Made by a program: the position numbers and the translations under genes. A model generated the notes under the pieces. It saw only the letters and a list, made by a program, of their open reading frames with translations. It was not told the DNA's origin and made no database searches. A stretch of 64,000 nt of DNA, taken from assembly GCA_027886185.1 (NCBI GenBank), contig WOAB01000317.1, positions 1,736,001-1,800,000 on the forward strand, in the 5' to 3' direction. Shown one piece after another: positions 10,928 through 22,255 of this stretch. Every line of letters begins with the position of its first letter. The first letter of the stretch is position 1. The stretch comes from Rheum nobile. Taxonomy: Eukaryota > Streptophyta > Magnoliopsida > Caryophyllales > Polygonaceae.

Positions 10928-12067
10928 GCAAAGAAAAGAAAAATTAGAGAATGCCAATTTTCTCTGCATATTTTGCACTAATTCTAGGCTTTCTATTGAA
11001 TTTTTTTTGGGGTTCTTCTGTGATAGATTTAAGCTTTTGGGCATTCTAGGAGAATATCATTGGGTTTTCATTTCTTAGGGTTATTTGCATGTTCATTTTT
11101 GCTTAATATGTATATAAGCTTAAGATCATTGTTCTTTCTTGTATGAAAGCTTATGGTTTAGCTGAATTCCAGTAGATGCATTCTTCAAATGAAGCTTTTT
11201 ATGTATACATTTTTCTGATTTCCACTTCAGAAATTATCTGAAAATCTAGAGTAGAGAATGAAATTACCATGAAGCAAAGGCAATGTAGTAGTAACAATAG
11301 AGAACATGAAAAAAAGAAAAAAGAGAAAAAAGGGACAAGTCAAGAGCATTGAGTTTTTACCAGCAAGAATGAACTATTCAGCGGTAAATACTCCCTGTTA
11401 TCTGGCTTCTTCATAGTTAAATGCAGGGTTTTTTAAACGTGCAGAGCAGAGAAAAAAGAGTGTTGACAACCTGACCAATTGTACAGCAGAGCTGGCTATC
11501 ATGTGGCTAGAATTAAAGAGCTATCTACTTAACAGGACAATGCACCTTAAATTAAAATCCCACTTCCAACACAGATTTTTCAGTAGGCCAATGGGGATCT
11601 CATGGGTTCAAAGAGATCTGTCCCCAAAAGGGAATTACAATCCATAATCAATATTTAGTTGGATGTTGTACCTTTCTGGCACTCCTTTTTCAATTCCACC
11701 ATGGTCCAGCAATGCCGGATCCTGTAGATAATATTGTTAGATGGTGTTACAGATTTTGCATTGAGTACTCATCTGGGAAAGCTTGGATTCAGTACTGAGT
11801 AGGATCAAGAATATGGATACAGTTAATGAAAGTGTGGGGAAAAGACAATTATAACTGACGTTTATTACAATTTAAAAATTTGCACATGGCGAGACATTCT
11901 TATATGTTTGAAAGACGATACCTTTCAAACGACACCGTTTCATTGTACAGTCAATGTCAACCACAAGTTCCTGAGCAACTTCCAATTTCTAAGATCTTAG
12001 CAAGACCCCAACTTTGTGAACCACACACACAAACAAACACAGAAAAGGAAGAAGCTTGAATTGATTG
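10928..12067. other. SOFL 3' region and GNAT promoter region
   Basis: Non-coding. 10928-11200 is a T-rich likely 3' UTR. 11200-12000 has no recognised element. CAAACGACACCGTTTC near 11926-11941 is a small imperfect palindrome. The CACACAC tract and A-rich leader at 12020-12060 probably form the GNAT 5' UTR. Confidence 0.4.
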
Positions 12068-12652
12068 ATGATGCTTCGCCATGGAATTCTATCGACTCCT
12101 CCGCCACCGTCCCTCCTACTAAAGAAAACCCTAATCCGCCAAAACGTCGCCGTTTCATCGTCAGCCGCCCAATTGCCCACAGCGCCGGCGATCGCCTACA
12201 GCATATCGGACCGTGAGCTCGAGTCCAGGGGATACATCCTGCACCGCACGTTCGAGGGGCTGAATCTGGACCAGCTGAACTCGGTGTTCGTGGCCGTCGG
12301 ATTTCCGAGGCGGGAACCGGAGAAGATCATGGTCGCCTTAGAGAACACCGACACCCTGCTGTGGGTGGAGTACGCCAAGACGGGGCGGCCCGTGGCGTTT
12401 GCTAGGGTGACGGGCGACGGCGTATTCAACGCCGTCATATGGGACGTCGTGGTGGACCCCAATTTCCAAGGGGTTGGCCTTGGAAAGGCGGTTATGGAGA
12501 GGCTTTTGGAGTCGCTGTTACGGAGGGGGATCACCAATATTGCTCTTTATTCGGAGCCCCGGGTTCTCGGGTTTTATAGGCCCATGGGCTTTGTATCCGA
12601 CCCGGATGGTATCCGGGGCATGGTATACTCCAGGAAGCAGAAGAAGAAATAG
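12068..12652 (+). CDS. Plastid-type GNAT N-acetyltransferase
   Basis: The single exon encodes about 194 residues from ATG 12068 (or 12071). The N-terminal 45 residues are rich in Ser, Ala, Arg and Pro with few acidic residues, as in a chloroplast transit peptide. The GNAT fold follows: RPVAFARVTGDG, then WDVVVDPNFQGVGLGKAVM near residues 124-142 with the acetyl-CoA-binding loop Q-x-x-G-x-G/A, then NIALYSEPRVLGFYRPMGF. This pattern closely recalls the Arabidopsis GNAT1/GNAT2(NSI)/GNAT3 group, plastid enzymes that acetylate lysines and protein N-termini. The member cannot be decided. The C-terminus is basic (RKQKKK). The gene is intact, with no intron in this span. Confidence 0.88.
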   Translation: MMLRHGILSTPPPPSLLLKKTLIRQNVAVSSSAAQLPTAPAIAYSISDRELESRGYILHRTFEGLNLDQLNSVFVAVGFPRREPEKIMVALENTDTLLWVEYAKTGRPVAFARVTGDGVFNAVIWDVVVDPNFQGVGLGKAVMERLLESLLRRGITNIALYSEPRVLGFYRPMGFVSDPDGIRGMVYSRKQKKK

Positions 12653-12725
12653 CAAATTAACCCCAATCGGTTTCAACATTGTGATTCCAACGCCAATTGC
12701 AACCGTTATTTGCGTTATGTATTGT

Positions 12726-12779
12726 AAAGGATTCCACATTTGGTTCGACCAAAAAAAAAAAAAGGATTCCACATTTGGT
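12726..12779 (+). mobile_element. Tail-only retroposed insertion with 19-bp duplication
   Basis: AAAGGATTCCACATTTGGT is repeated exactly at 12726-12744 and 12761-12779. Between them is TCGACC plus 10 A residues. This is the same insert as at 6035-6052 but in a different target, here the probable GNAT 3' UTR. Confidence 0.82.
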
Positions 12780-13129
12780 ATAGTGACTATGGTACTAAGA
12801 AGAAGCAATGCAGTTTGGTGAAAATTTCATTCTTTTGTTATCATACAAGATCGAATTCTCTTGTTATATGAAGTTTGAATTTGATTATATAACCTTGTCA
12901 AGTTATCATTTTTTCAAAAAAACTAAGGTGTTGTTGACCTTTAAAGAATTAAAGTAGTGATAACCGATAAAAATCTAATTTTGACGATAAAGTTGAAATT
13001 AAAGCAGAGCAACATTATAGTTGCGTTCTCAAGAACCCTGAAATGTATCAGAATCAAGACTTTTATACTAATATATTCAAAATAGAGCTACTAAAACAGC
13101 AACCAGAATAGAAAAGAAGAAAACGCTCC

Positions 13130-13890
13130 CAATGGGAGCCGGCCCTAGAAAGCCAGACTTGGCCACCGGAGCTTCAACCCCTCTGATCCGGCCCTCGAAC
13201 AACCGTTCCCTGCGAGCCTCCATCCCTCCAAACTTGACCCCAGCCTTCCATGGCCACCGCAACCCCTCGAGAGGCTCCTCGCCGGATCTTGGTTCATGAC
13301 CTTGTCGGTCTCACCCCCAACCTCCTCCAGATTCGCCGTTCTCCTTCGCCTCCCACCCCGTCCTCCCCACCGATAGGCTCTTGTCGGTTCTCAAGACCTC
13401 GTCGCCCCTCCCCCCCCCCCCCCCCCCCTACAGCCTCCAGATCTGCCGTTTCCTTAGCCACCACTCTGACCCCCTCTCATGCTGACCCCCTCCCTCCTGG
13501 CCCACCTCGGCAGCCCCGACCGCTTCACCGCCCTCTCCCTAGAGGACAACGAGCTCTCGCTGCTCCGACTCCTTTGCTTTTGTTTTTGTCTCGTTTTGTT
13601 TCCGGTTCTGTTGGGAGACACTCTTTGGATGATGAAGTTTGCCTTGATGATGAATCGAGTTGTAGTTCCGGCTTGATAGAGGATGACCATCCTTCTGACG
13701 GCGCAGCGTTTGTTTGTGCTTTACTCACCTCATTTCTTAGTTTCTTTGCTTTATCATGCTTTAGTTTGTTTCATTTCTTGTTTATTTTTTGTTTCTCTTG
13801 GTTGTTGTTGTATTGTCGGTTAGGCCGGTTGTCAGTTTCTGGCATCTCGAAGTTGTACATTTCGAATTCTTACTGTATAAAAAAATAGAC
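13130..13890. repeat. GC-rich, Pro-codon-rich low-complexity island
   Basis: 13130-13560 is much more GC-rich than its surroundings and contains a run of 19 C (13420-13438). A plus-strand frame from ATG 13250 to 13888 stays open but is proline/serine low-complexity, then becomes hydrophobic and AT-rich. A minus-strand frame ends in a hydrophobic segment. Neither resembles a known family. It may be a gene relic. Confidence 0.35.
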
Positions 13891-13954
13891 TTTATACCAA
13901 TCATACTATTCAGGAGCTGAAAATATAGGTCAAACTTCAAAGGAGCTTGATCAA

Positions 13955-15153
13955 GTGAGAATGGGGCTTCTTATGGTGTAAAATGAGAATGAACCTCCAC
14001 TCTTGGATGGACTTACATACAAGGGTGGAGATAAAAGCTTCATTTAAGTGGTCATGTGCATGGCACATGACCACTTAAGTGGGTCAACTCCGACATTGAT
14101 CGGATTTTTTTTTCCGGGCCTAAAATATATTTTTTTGGGGCAGAATTTTCATTTTCTGGGCCAAAAGTTTTTATGCACATTCCTTGCAAAATTTATGCAT
14201 ATTCCAACATGATTTCATGCACTTTTGACCGACGTAAAACCGGTCAATTTTTTTTTTACGGGGCCAACTTTTTTTTTTTCCTCCTTTGGGCGATTTTTTT
14301 GTATCCGACCCAAAATTTTCTATGCACATTCATGCAAAATTTCATGCACTTCTAACCGCTCAAGCTTTTTTTCTCCTAAAATGTTTATTTTCGGGGTCCA
14401 GATTTTTTCTGCACATCTAGTGCAAACATTATGCACATTCAAGCCAATTTACATGCACATTCAAGCCATTACGTGTGAAGTGCATACGTCTATGCATGTA
14501 TGTGCACATGATTTGTACTAACATATACAATGCAAACATTATGCACATTCAAGTCAATTTGCATGCACATCTAGTGCAATACGTGTGAAGTGCATATATC
14601 TATGCGTGTATGTGCATGAATAATGGTTTGTTTGTGCACCTAATTTGCACTATGAGTGCATATATCGGGTTTGTGTTGAAAATGTGTATGAGTTTTAGAC
14701 CGTGTGTGGATGATTATTGAAGTGCATGAGTTTTTGCATGTACGTGCACATAGAATAGTATACTTGTGCATTTATTTTTATACTAGATGTGAAATTCATT
14801 TAGTTTTAACATGCATTGCTCTTTTTTTCAAAAGTGCATGAAATTCTGAAAAAATGTGCATAACTTTAGTAAGAAGTATGCATAGAAAATTTTGGCCCAG
14901 AAAATGAAAATTCCGTCCCAAAAAACCAAATTTTGGACCCGAAAAAAAAAATAAAAAATAAAAATTGGCCGGCGTTGCGGTGACCGGAGTTGACCGTCGG
15001 AGTCCGACGTTGACCGGAAATGGAAGTTTGACCAAGGGGTCATGTACATGGCACATGCCCTCTTTAATGAAAGTTTGATTCAAGCCCTTGAATTTGTCCC
15101 CATCCAAAGGCTATAGGATCATTCTCATTTTACACCATAATGATCATTCTCAC
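13955..15153. mobile_element. TIR element rich in GTGCAT/ATGCAC motifs
   Basis: The ends GTGAGAATG (13955) and CATTCTCAC (15153) are inverted, and the inverted match continues through ATGGTGTAAAATGAGAATGA, about 38 bp with a few mismatches. Inside, the left arm (GGCC-AAAATTTT, CATTTTCTGGGCC, TGCACATT) is mirrored on the right (GGCCCAGAAAATGAAAATT), giving a long imperfect hairpin. The core repeats TGCACAT/ATGTGCA many times. No transposase is present. Flanks TTGATCAA and ATAATCAA are only an approximate duplication, so the superfamily is unresolved. Confidence 0.65.
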
Positions 15154-18100
15154 ATAATCAAATTCCAACTTCAAATGCCTGTGAGAAAGAGAAAATTGGG
15201 CGTAAAGGATCCCTTAAGGGAAAAAATAGCAAGTTTAGGCCCATTTTTTTCCAAAATTGCAAATATGATCTCCTATTACTACACATATGGCCTAAAGGGA
15301 GGTAAAAGTGTTTTTTTTAGGGTTTAGGATGTAGGATTTAGGGTTTAAAGTTTAAGATTTATGAATTTTTAAAGACTTAGGGGATCAAAGAGCTAATTTA
15401 TTTAATTAGAAATCTAAACTTGTTATTTGACTCTCCTTGAGGGTAAAAAATCCTAAGGATCGTGTGAGAAATTGCTGATCTTGTCAAGTCTATCGGTGCA
15501 GATAACCCATGTTAGGCCCACTCAAACCCAAAGAATATATTAGAAGGCCCAACTCGGTGGCTTGTTTTAGGCCCAATATAGAACAAGATTGGGATTTCGG
15601 AGTGGTTTGATAGGAATCAAATCGTTGCCTTTACCTCCAAATCTTTTCAAGTACTCCAAATCCTTAAGAACTACGGATGATCGCCTCATGCACTTGGGCT
15701 CAGTTCCTGGAAATCGTTCAAGCAAAATAGGCAAGTTGCATCTTTACCAGACATATAAATAACTGCTAAACACCATGCGTTTCAATTCCAGCTATATTGA
15801 TCAATTAGTTGTTATTTTGATTCTTGAAATTTAGTTTCGTTTTTTTGATATGAACAGACGATAAATTCAGGAAATTGATGTGCCAAATTAGGGTTTCTCT
15901 AGGTTGAGGTGGGGAAAATCATTTCTGATGGTCCCCATAATAGTGGCTATAGCTTGGAATTACATTGTCAAATAAAGGAATACAAGTAATTGATCGATGT
16001 TGTCATTCATGATTCCATAACTGTGAATACTCTACGCTTAATAGTTACTAGCAAAGAATTAGTGTGATGTATAGCCTGATATTTATGTGACTAATCGAAG
16101 GCGATACGTCAATCAAAAGTGTTTCTATATACACTGGTGTCGCGTTGAGTTAGTACACTTATGGTGCATGAAACTATTTGTGCTATTTGTTTGCAAGTTT
16201 TGGCCTTCTCCTTCATCTTCCGTTAACATTTTCAGTCACTATTTTCTAAAAGCATTAGTAGCCTTTGACCTTTTATGAAACTTGCATTACATGATAGGCA
16301 AATGTTGAGTATGAAATTACCATTTCAATTTCATGAGCTCTTTTTGTTATTAAAATCTTGTGTTCATACTTCTAGTAACTAGTTAGACACAATTCAACAC
16401 TTTACAAAAAAAGAAGAAGACACAATTCAATACTCTTTTACAAAGTCAAAACCATTTATGAGTGTGATAAGTCAATCCTACTAACTGAAATATCTAGCCT
16501 AACTTTGTTTAAACTACTATTAGTTAGGCAGAAACATCCAAGTGGAGGGATTATTTTGAGTATTTGCTAGCTTTTGATTACACAATTAATGCATTATAGT
16601 GGAACCTTTTGGTATTATTTTAGTTAAAGCCAAATCATAACTCGCCATTTGCTGCCTATTTTATTCTCTGCTTCCCTCACCTTCTGCAAATAGAAGAGGG
16701 TAAAATGAAGAGTGCAGTATGGCTGGGCTAAAGCCAAACCAAACGCTGCCACATCCTTCACTCTTCCTTTGCTAATAAAGTAGTTCTAATAGCCTAATTA
16801 AATTTCATTATTCAATTATGTCATTTGTTTAATTCACAAGATATCTTTCTTTTTTGGTCCCCTAACAATTTTCTGCATATATCTTAGCTGCTACTTGTAC
16901 CAACTAGTACGGATACATTTGTTCTAATCTTTACCAACAATTTTTACAGTTTATCTTTCCTGATAAAATCTTGAATCAACTAGACTGATAGTAACATAAA
17001 AAAATGTCACCTGCCGACGAAATTTTTGCTCTCAAAATTCTGCAAGGACTCTTATTTGAATCTAATTAGCCACAACATCACCTTGTCTCCACCATAAAAA
17101 GGGGGGAAAAGGACAAAAATCTAAGATGTTGCTGTTTATACTTTATGAAATCTAATCCTGATCTCACATTTCCCTGTTATTGGCTTAAACAGGATAAGTC
17201 CTATACCATGGAAATTTCCCTCTTCTATTTGTTCATACTGCCCTTACAATTATTGTACCTTATTCCTGTGTTTGCTATGTGTGATCAGTTCATTCACTGT
17301 TTATCATATGCTTTAGGACGTCTGCTAATATAATAGGATAGTGGCTGATCCATACACAAACTTGTTTGTGCTTACTCAAATCCTTTATCATATTAAATTC
17401 AGTAGCTATTGTGTTGAATTATTATGAGAAAAAAAGGCACTGTTTTTTTCAACATAAAAAAAGGCTTCTTCTTTTCCAAGGGGTCACATTAACATCATAT
17501 TCAGTAGCTAAAACATTTTCATGTGTGATAGGGGCAGCCATTAACTCTATCACACGATATGATCAGTCGCATTCTATAATATATAAAACTTGTACCATCC
17601 ACCACCATAAGAATAGTGCTAGTAAAACAGGTCAAGATGTAATGTTGCCATTTTTTTGAGTTTTGATTGGTAACAAGTTAAGCATCCTTCATACTAAATG
17701 GTTATCAGATGATTCACGGAAAGATGTTTAGTATTTTCTGTGCAACGTCCACTAAGGTGGACAGTTTGAAGTGTATTCATTAAATGAAACACAATCATAA
17801 GAAACATTAGGTTTCCTACTGGTTGAACAGATCAATTCTTTACCTGATTTGTCTTAATTACATAAGTCATATGCTTAAAATTGTAACATGGGGGTTCAAT
17901 GATGTATCTCAAATGTGTTTATCTGGGTGTATGCAGATGCAGAAGTATGAAAAATACTCATGATGCTAGAAACATCAACCTGAATTAGGATAAGAAATTG
18001 TTTATCCAAGTGGCAGTTGTTAGGAAAATTGACCAAATTGTAGGCCCAGGTGCCTTAGATGAGGTCTTGGATGGCAATCAATGCCTGCTTTGATTGAGCT

Positions 18101-18736
18101 CCAATACAGACTGTTCTCCTCCCTCCATTACAGAAAATGGACAGCTTTGTTTTCATGTTTTATTCTTTTTCATTGACCCATTTTACCATCACATTATCAT
18201 ATCTCTTGGCCCCCTCTTTTTCCTCTTAAATAGTTAAATGTCATAGTGCTAATAGAGGAGGTCATGTTTTCCATTTTCTTAATACTACTAGCAAACAAGA
18301 TTTTATTTATTTTCTTTGAATAATTTGCTCACTTTTTCTTATTTGCTTAATGTAATGTGATCCTTTCTTATTATGACTTTGGTGTTGGCTGAAATCAATG
18401 AAATATATGCTTATGTATTAGTTTATATGTCCTGCATCTTGACTATAACTCAGCTGAAATATTTAGCCAAGTGATTATTTCAACATAAGAATTCATGATG
18501 ACTTAGGTAAGACTCTAAGCTTTTATAGTATACTTTACTATTACATACCTAAATACATAAATAGACGTACATCTAAAGACATGAGTGTTAGTCTCTTCCA
18601 AAATCCTTTCAAGTTTCTTATCAAGATGAGGGCTTGACATAAAAAGTACTAATGGAAAGGAAACTCCCAAGGCCACAATGGAGGATTATTCATTGTTATT
18701 ATTCAAGGATAAGTACTATTATTATCATTTATTGAT
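15154..18736. other. Long intergenic region without genes
   Basis: No credible coding sequence. Near 15318-15350 there is a degenerate run of telomere-like TTTAGGG units. Near 15510-15580 several GGCCCA motifs resemble promoter site II elements, but no gene follows. 16385-16440 holds the near-duplication GACACAATTCAACACT / GACACAATTCAATACT separated by an A-rich tract. The rest is featureless AT-rich DNA. Confidence 0.45.
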
Positions 18737-19309
18737 TCAAGTTTTAAGCTTACAAATGCAAATCTCAGTAGGCAACTGGCTAGTTCCTTCAGCTCTAAGA
18801 TGAGCAGTATTACATGGAATGTCTTCCAACTCTTTCAACACACTAGAGTTATAAGAACCATCAATCTGCAATCCGGCGGCGACCATTTCCCGTAGCCCTG
18901 CAGATTCCTGCTTCAGATGAAGATTCTCCTGAAGAACCTTGTCATGGCACTCTGAAGCCTGCTTCAGCCTACTCAAAAGATTCTGATTCTCAGTCCTCAG
19001 CTTCATCACCTGGGTCCACAGCTCATCAATCTGCCTCTGCTTCCTCATCCTCGACCTCCGAGCTGATTCCCTGTTTGAGATCATCCTCCTCCTCTTCCTC
19101 TCATCAATCACCTCCACGTGCTGCTCCTCCGCCTCGTCAGACGTCGAGTTGTTCGACGGCTGCTGCAGGGCGAATTCATGGAGAGAGTGCAGGCTTGGAA
19201 GGTTGCTGAACAAGCCATTGAAGTGGGAGAAGTCTGAAGGGAACTGGATTGGTATGTTTTCAAATGCCATGGAGATTGAACTCTGAAGAATGGTTATGGA
19301 AGAAGACAT
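18737..19309 (-). CDS. bZIP transcription factor, group S type, 190 aa
   Basis: A single intronless exon starts at ATG 19309-19307. The basic region (residues 71-90) is RKRRRMISNRESARRSRMRK, matching N-x7-R with Asn79 and Arg87, the DNA-contacting pair. Ten residues after Arg87 comes Leu97, followed by heptads L104, L111, (A118), V125, L132 and L139, so the zipper is long. The N-terminus is Phe/Ser-rich and may activate transcription. Small, intronless and with a long zipper, it fits plant group S bZIPs, the bZIP42/43/48 side rather than the uORF-controlled S1 members; no clear conserved uORF was noticed. These nuclear factors bind ACGT-core elements as dimers. Exact orthology not established. 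Confidence 0.93.
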   Translation of the reverse strand: MSSSITILQSSISMAFENIPIQFPSDFSHFNGLFSNLPSLHSLHEFALQQPSNNSTSDEAEEQHVEVIDERKRRRMISNRESARRSRMRKQRQIDELWTQVMKLRTENQNLLSRLKQASECHDKVLQENLHLKQESAGLREMVAAGLQIDGSYNSSVLKELEDIPCNTAHLRAEGTSQLPTEICICKLKT

Positions 19310-20565
19310 GAACTAATGATGTGTGTATATATAGGAAGGCGCTTACGCTAGCAGAGGTAAACAGGAATCTTAATGGAATATTACATCAGTGGAACATTAT
19401 AAGCATGCATCACTTTTCTTTTCATTAATGCTTTATCCAAATTTATATCTTACATTATGACATTATAATACATTGGTTTATAAGTTGTGGCTCTCATATC
19501 CTGTCATTTGGTAATTGGCTCAGGATTTAGATAATCATGTGATTCTTCATATCTTAAGTGATTTATATATGCTGCTTCTTAGAGAACATATTTGATTCCT
19601 GATGCATGTTCCTGTATTAGATAGGTTCGAATCGGAGGTCAACAGCAGCCAATGACGTTGCATGAGCTTACATAAACAAGTTGAGTACGTTTTGTTAGTT
19701 CATCGTAGTTTCTGTTAATCTTTGATGAGTGGAATTACCACTTACAAATTAACACATGTGGTGGGGCTATATATAGCTGGTGTGACCATTATTCTTAATA
19801 GTTTAAAGTTCAAGTAGCTTAGCATACAATTATTCTAATTGATTAGCTAAAACATAAATTGAAGTAGTAGTACTAATACTCTGTAGATTGATCGTTCTTT
19901 GGCATTAACAGCTGAGTAGATCATCTGCTTTTGTCACCAACCATTTTGTGGTTTATTTTGAGTATTACTCTGCTCAGTTCAAGAAAGGAGAAACGTCACG
20001 ATTTCCTGAATTTATGAAAAATTATATCAAATAAATATGAAAGAGGGTGTTGTTAGGAAATGAAGTTGGACTTTGGAATGTGCCAAAAGGCAGAGGGAAA
20101 TTAATTTAAGTAATGAAAGGCCATTTAACCCATCTCTTACATTTTTCTTTTCTTTTGATATATGCAAACCCCTCTTCCATTTGATCTTGCCTTATATCTA
20201 CAGATTTTGGTGTAGAAAATATAATCCGTATTAATCTCTATCTTCTCTCTCTTTTTTCCCTTTTCTAGAGCTGAATTCTAGATAAGAGTATATAATGAAG
20301 AGGTCATTGACAAAAAAAAAGTTAAGCTTTCGATCAGTACTTATTTTGTGTGTGTGTCGAAAGTCAAAACCTTTGGAAAAGGTAATTTGGCTATTCGATC
20401 TTGTGTGAGCAATCAAAGCTGAGCTATAATTGTGTTGCCTTTGTCTATCTTGAGTGCTCTATCCAGAAACCAGGAGTAATCTTTTAAGCAGATAAATGTA
20501 TTCATTTTTATACAGTACGGAGTATAATTTAAACCTGTAAGGTCGTCTCCCACTACAATGAAAAC
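19310..20565. other. bZIP upstream region
   Basis: AT-rich non-coding DNA upstream of the bZIP gene. TATATATA at 19326-19333 lies only about 17 bp before the ATG, too close to be a clear core promoter. No other element was recognised. Confidence 0.4.
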
Positions 20566-20994
20566 GTTAGTAGAAATGCGCTACATAAATCAACGACCTT
20601 GAGAAGTGAAACAGTGACATTCAGAAATGCGCTACATAAAGTAAAAGAACTAAAACTAGACAACATCGTAATTGAATCCGACAATCTAACGATTGTCAAT
20701 GTTCTTAAAAGTATTTGGACTTGTCTATGGGATATTAAAATTCTTATTTCGAATATCTTTTGCTGTTAAAATCATTCTCGACAATCCAGATTCGTTATGT
20801 CTTTTGTGAAGGTAACTCGGTGCCTGACCATATTGCTAAACTGAGCCACAACTCTTCACTGCTAGACATCATCAACAATCATGAATTCAGTATTCTCATA
20901 TGTATGGATGACTTGGGTAGAGTTTTGAGATCTTTTTAAAATTCTCCCAAATTCTTATTCTTACCTTGATAAAAAAAAAAATGTTAGTAGAAAT
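20566..20994 (+). mobile_element. 5'-truncated LINE (L1-type) with RNase H remnant
   Basis: GTTAGTAGAAAT at 20566-20577 and 20983-20994 is an exact 12-bp target duplication around a 405-bp insert ending TTGAT plus poly-A. The insert reads through NIVIESDNLTIVNVL, then FCEGNSVPDHIAKLSHNSS across frame breaks. These are the ESD and late motifs of the RNase H domain that ends plant L1-type LINEs. GAAATGCGCTACATAAA is repeated at 20574 and 20624. Clearly non-functional. Confidence 0.75.
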
Positions 20995-21599
20995 AATATT
21001 ATAATATTTTGAATGGGCGTGCAACTCGTACTTGCTAATTCTTTTCATTATTTCCTAACCAGCTCTTTTAAACATCATAGTAAATCACGTTCTTAGAAGG
21101 ATGTAGACAAAATCATATTAGAAGTATTTGTTCTACAAGATCTTAAATGAACTTATTCCTCTTTTCAAATCCTTTGTTTTTTAGGAAAAAAATAGTAAGA
21201 ACATTCTCAAATCGAATCATCTTATTGTTTAATTTTGTTTCAGTTTTTCCCTTAATTGGCAGTCTTTTTCAGTGTCTCATGGGAAGCTCTTTGGATTCCT
21301 TGAGCATATATGATCTTTGAAGTTCACCATCATGCTTAAATGAATAAAATAACTCGGCAAAAAGACACATTGATTTCTTACTTGCCTAACTTCATAGTGC
21401 GAAAAAAAAAGTTATTTAAATATGGCTATCCACTTTTTATTTAGACTAGTGTAATACCCGTGTCTTACACGAGATTTTTTTATTTTATTTTACATTTGTA
21501 AAAATCGTATATTTTTTATTATCGAATAATCATTGTTTCAATATATATTTGATTAGTTATTTAAATTAAAAATGACAAATTGACTAAACAAATTAAAGA

Positions 21600-22255
21600 T
21601 ATAAATGACAAATTCGAATTAAATAGATAATATACTAAAATAACGATTACTAACCATTTTAAATTTCGGACATTGGGATACGATCATTAACGAAAGAATT
21701 GGGAGTACCTCGAAGTCTATATCATGCATAATTAGTATAGTAGATTTCTGTTATAATTCTTAAAATATTTAACTTTATTTTAAACATTAATTGTTTTCCA
21801 CACAATTCAATTAAACATATATTGTATTATTGAACATCAAACACATATTACAATAAAATGAAAAAATCAAAGTAAATAGATAATCTACTAAATAACCATT
21901 ACTAACCATTTGAAATGTCGGACATTGGGATACAATCATTAACGAAAGAATTGGGAGTACCTCCAAGTCTAGATCCTGCATAATCAGTATAGTAGATTTC
22001 TGTTATAATTGTAAACATATTTAACTTTATTTTAAACATTAATTGTTTTCGACAAAATTCAATTAAACATATAATGTATTATTGAACATTAAAAACTGAT
22101 TACAATAAAATGAAAAAATCAAAAGTAAATAGATAATCTACTAAAATAACCATTACTAACCATTTGAAATGTCGGACATTGGGATTCGATCATTAGCGAA
22201 AGAATTGGGAGTACCTCTAAGTCTAGATCCTGCATAATTAGTATAGTAGATTCAC
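21600..22255. repeat. ~253-bp tandem repeat, about 2.6 units
   Basis: The block containing CGGACATTGGGAT and GAAAGAATTGGGAGTACCTC recurs at 21667, 21919 and 22173, a period of 252-254 bp with high identity. It lies just inside the 3' end of the Helitron-like element. Subterminal tandem repeats are common there. Confidence 0.85.

Noticed and set aside
13077..13262. Minus-strand 61-codon frame with a hydrophobic C-terminus
   Set aside because: Its first codon is TTG; the internal ATG leaves 48 codons. Tail-anchored appearance alone is not enough.
13250..13888. 212-codon frame in a GC-rich island
   Set aside because: Proline/serine low complexity followed by AT-driven hydrophobic sequence; includes a C19 homopolymer and matches no recalled family. 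Kept only as a composition feature.
15318..15350. Interstitial telomere repeat
   Set aside because: Only a few degenerate TTTAGGG-like units; too short and impure.
16385..16440. A third tail-only retroposition (GACACAATTCAACACT duplicated)
   Set aside because: The copies differ and the intervening tract is A-rich without TCGACC; a slipped tandem repeat is as likely.
19326..19333. TATA box of the bZIP gene
   Set aside because: Only about 17 bp from the ATG, leaving no room for a normal transcription start and leader.
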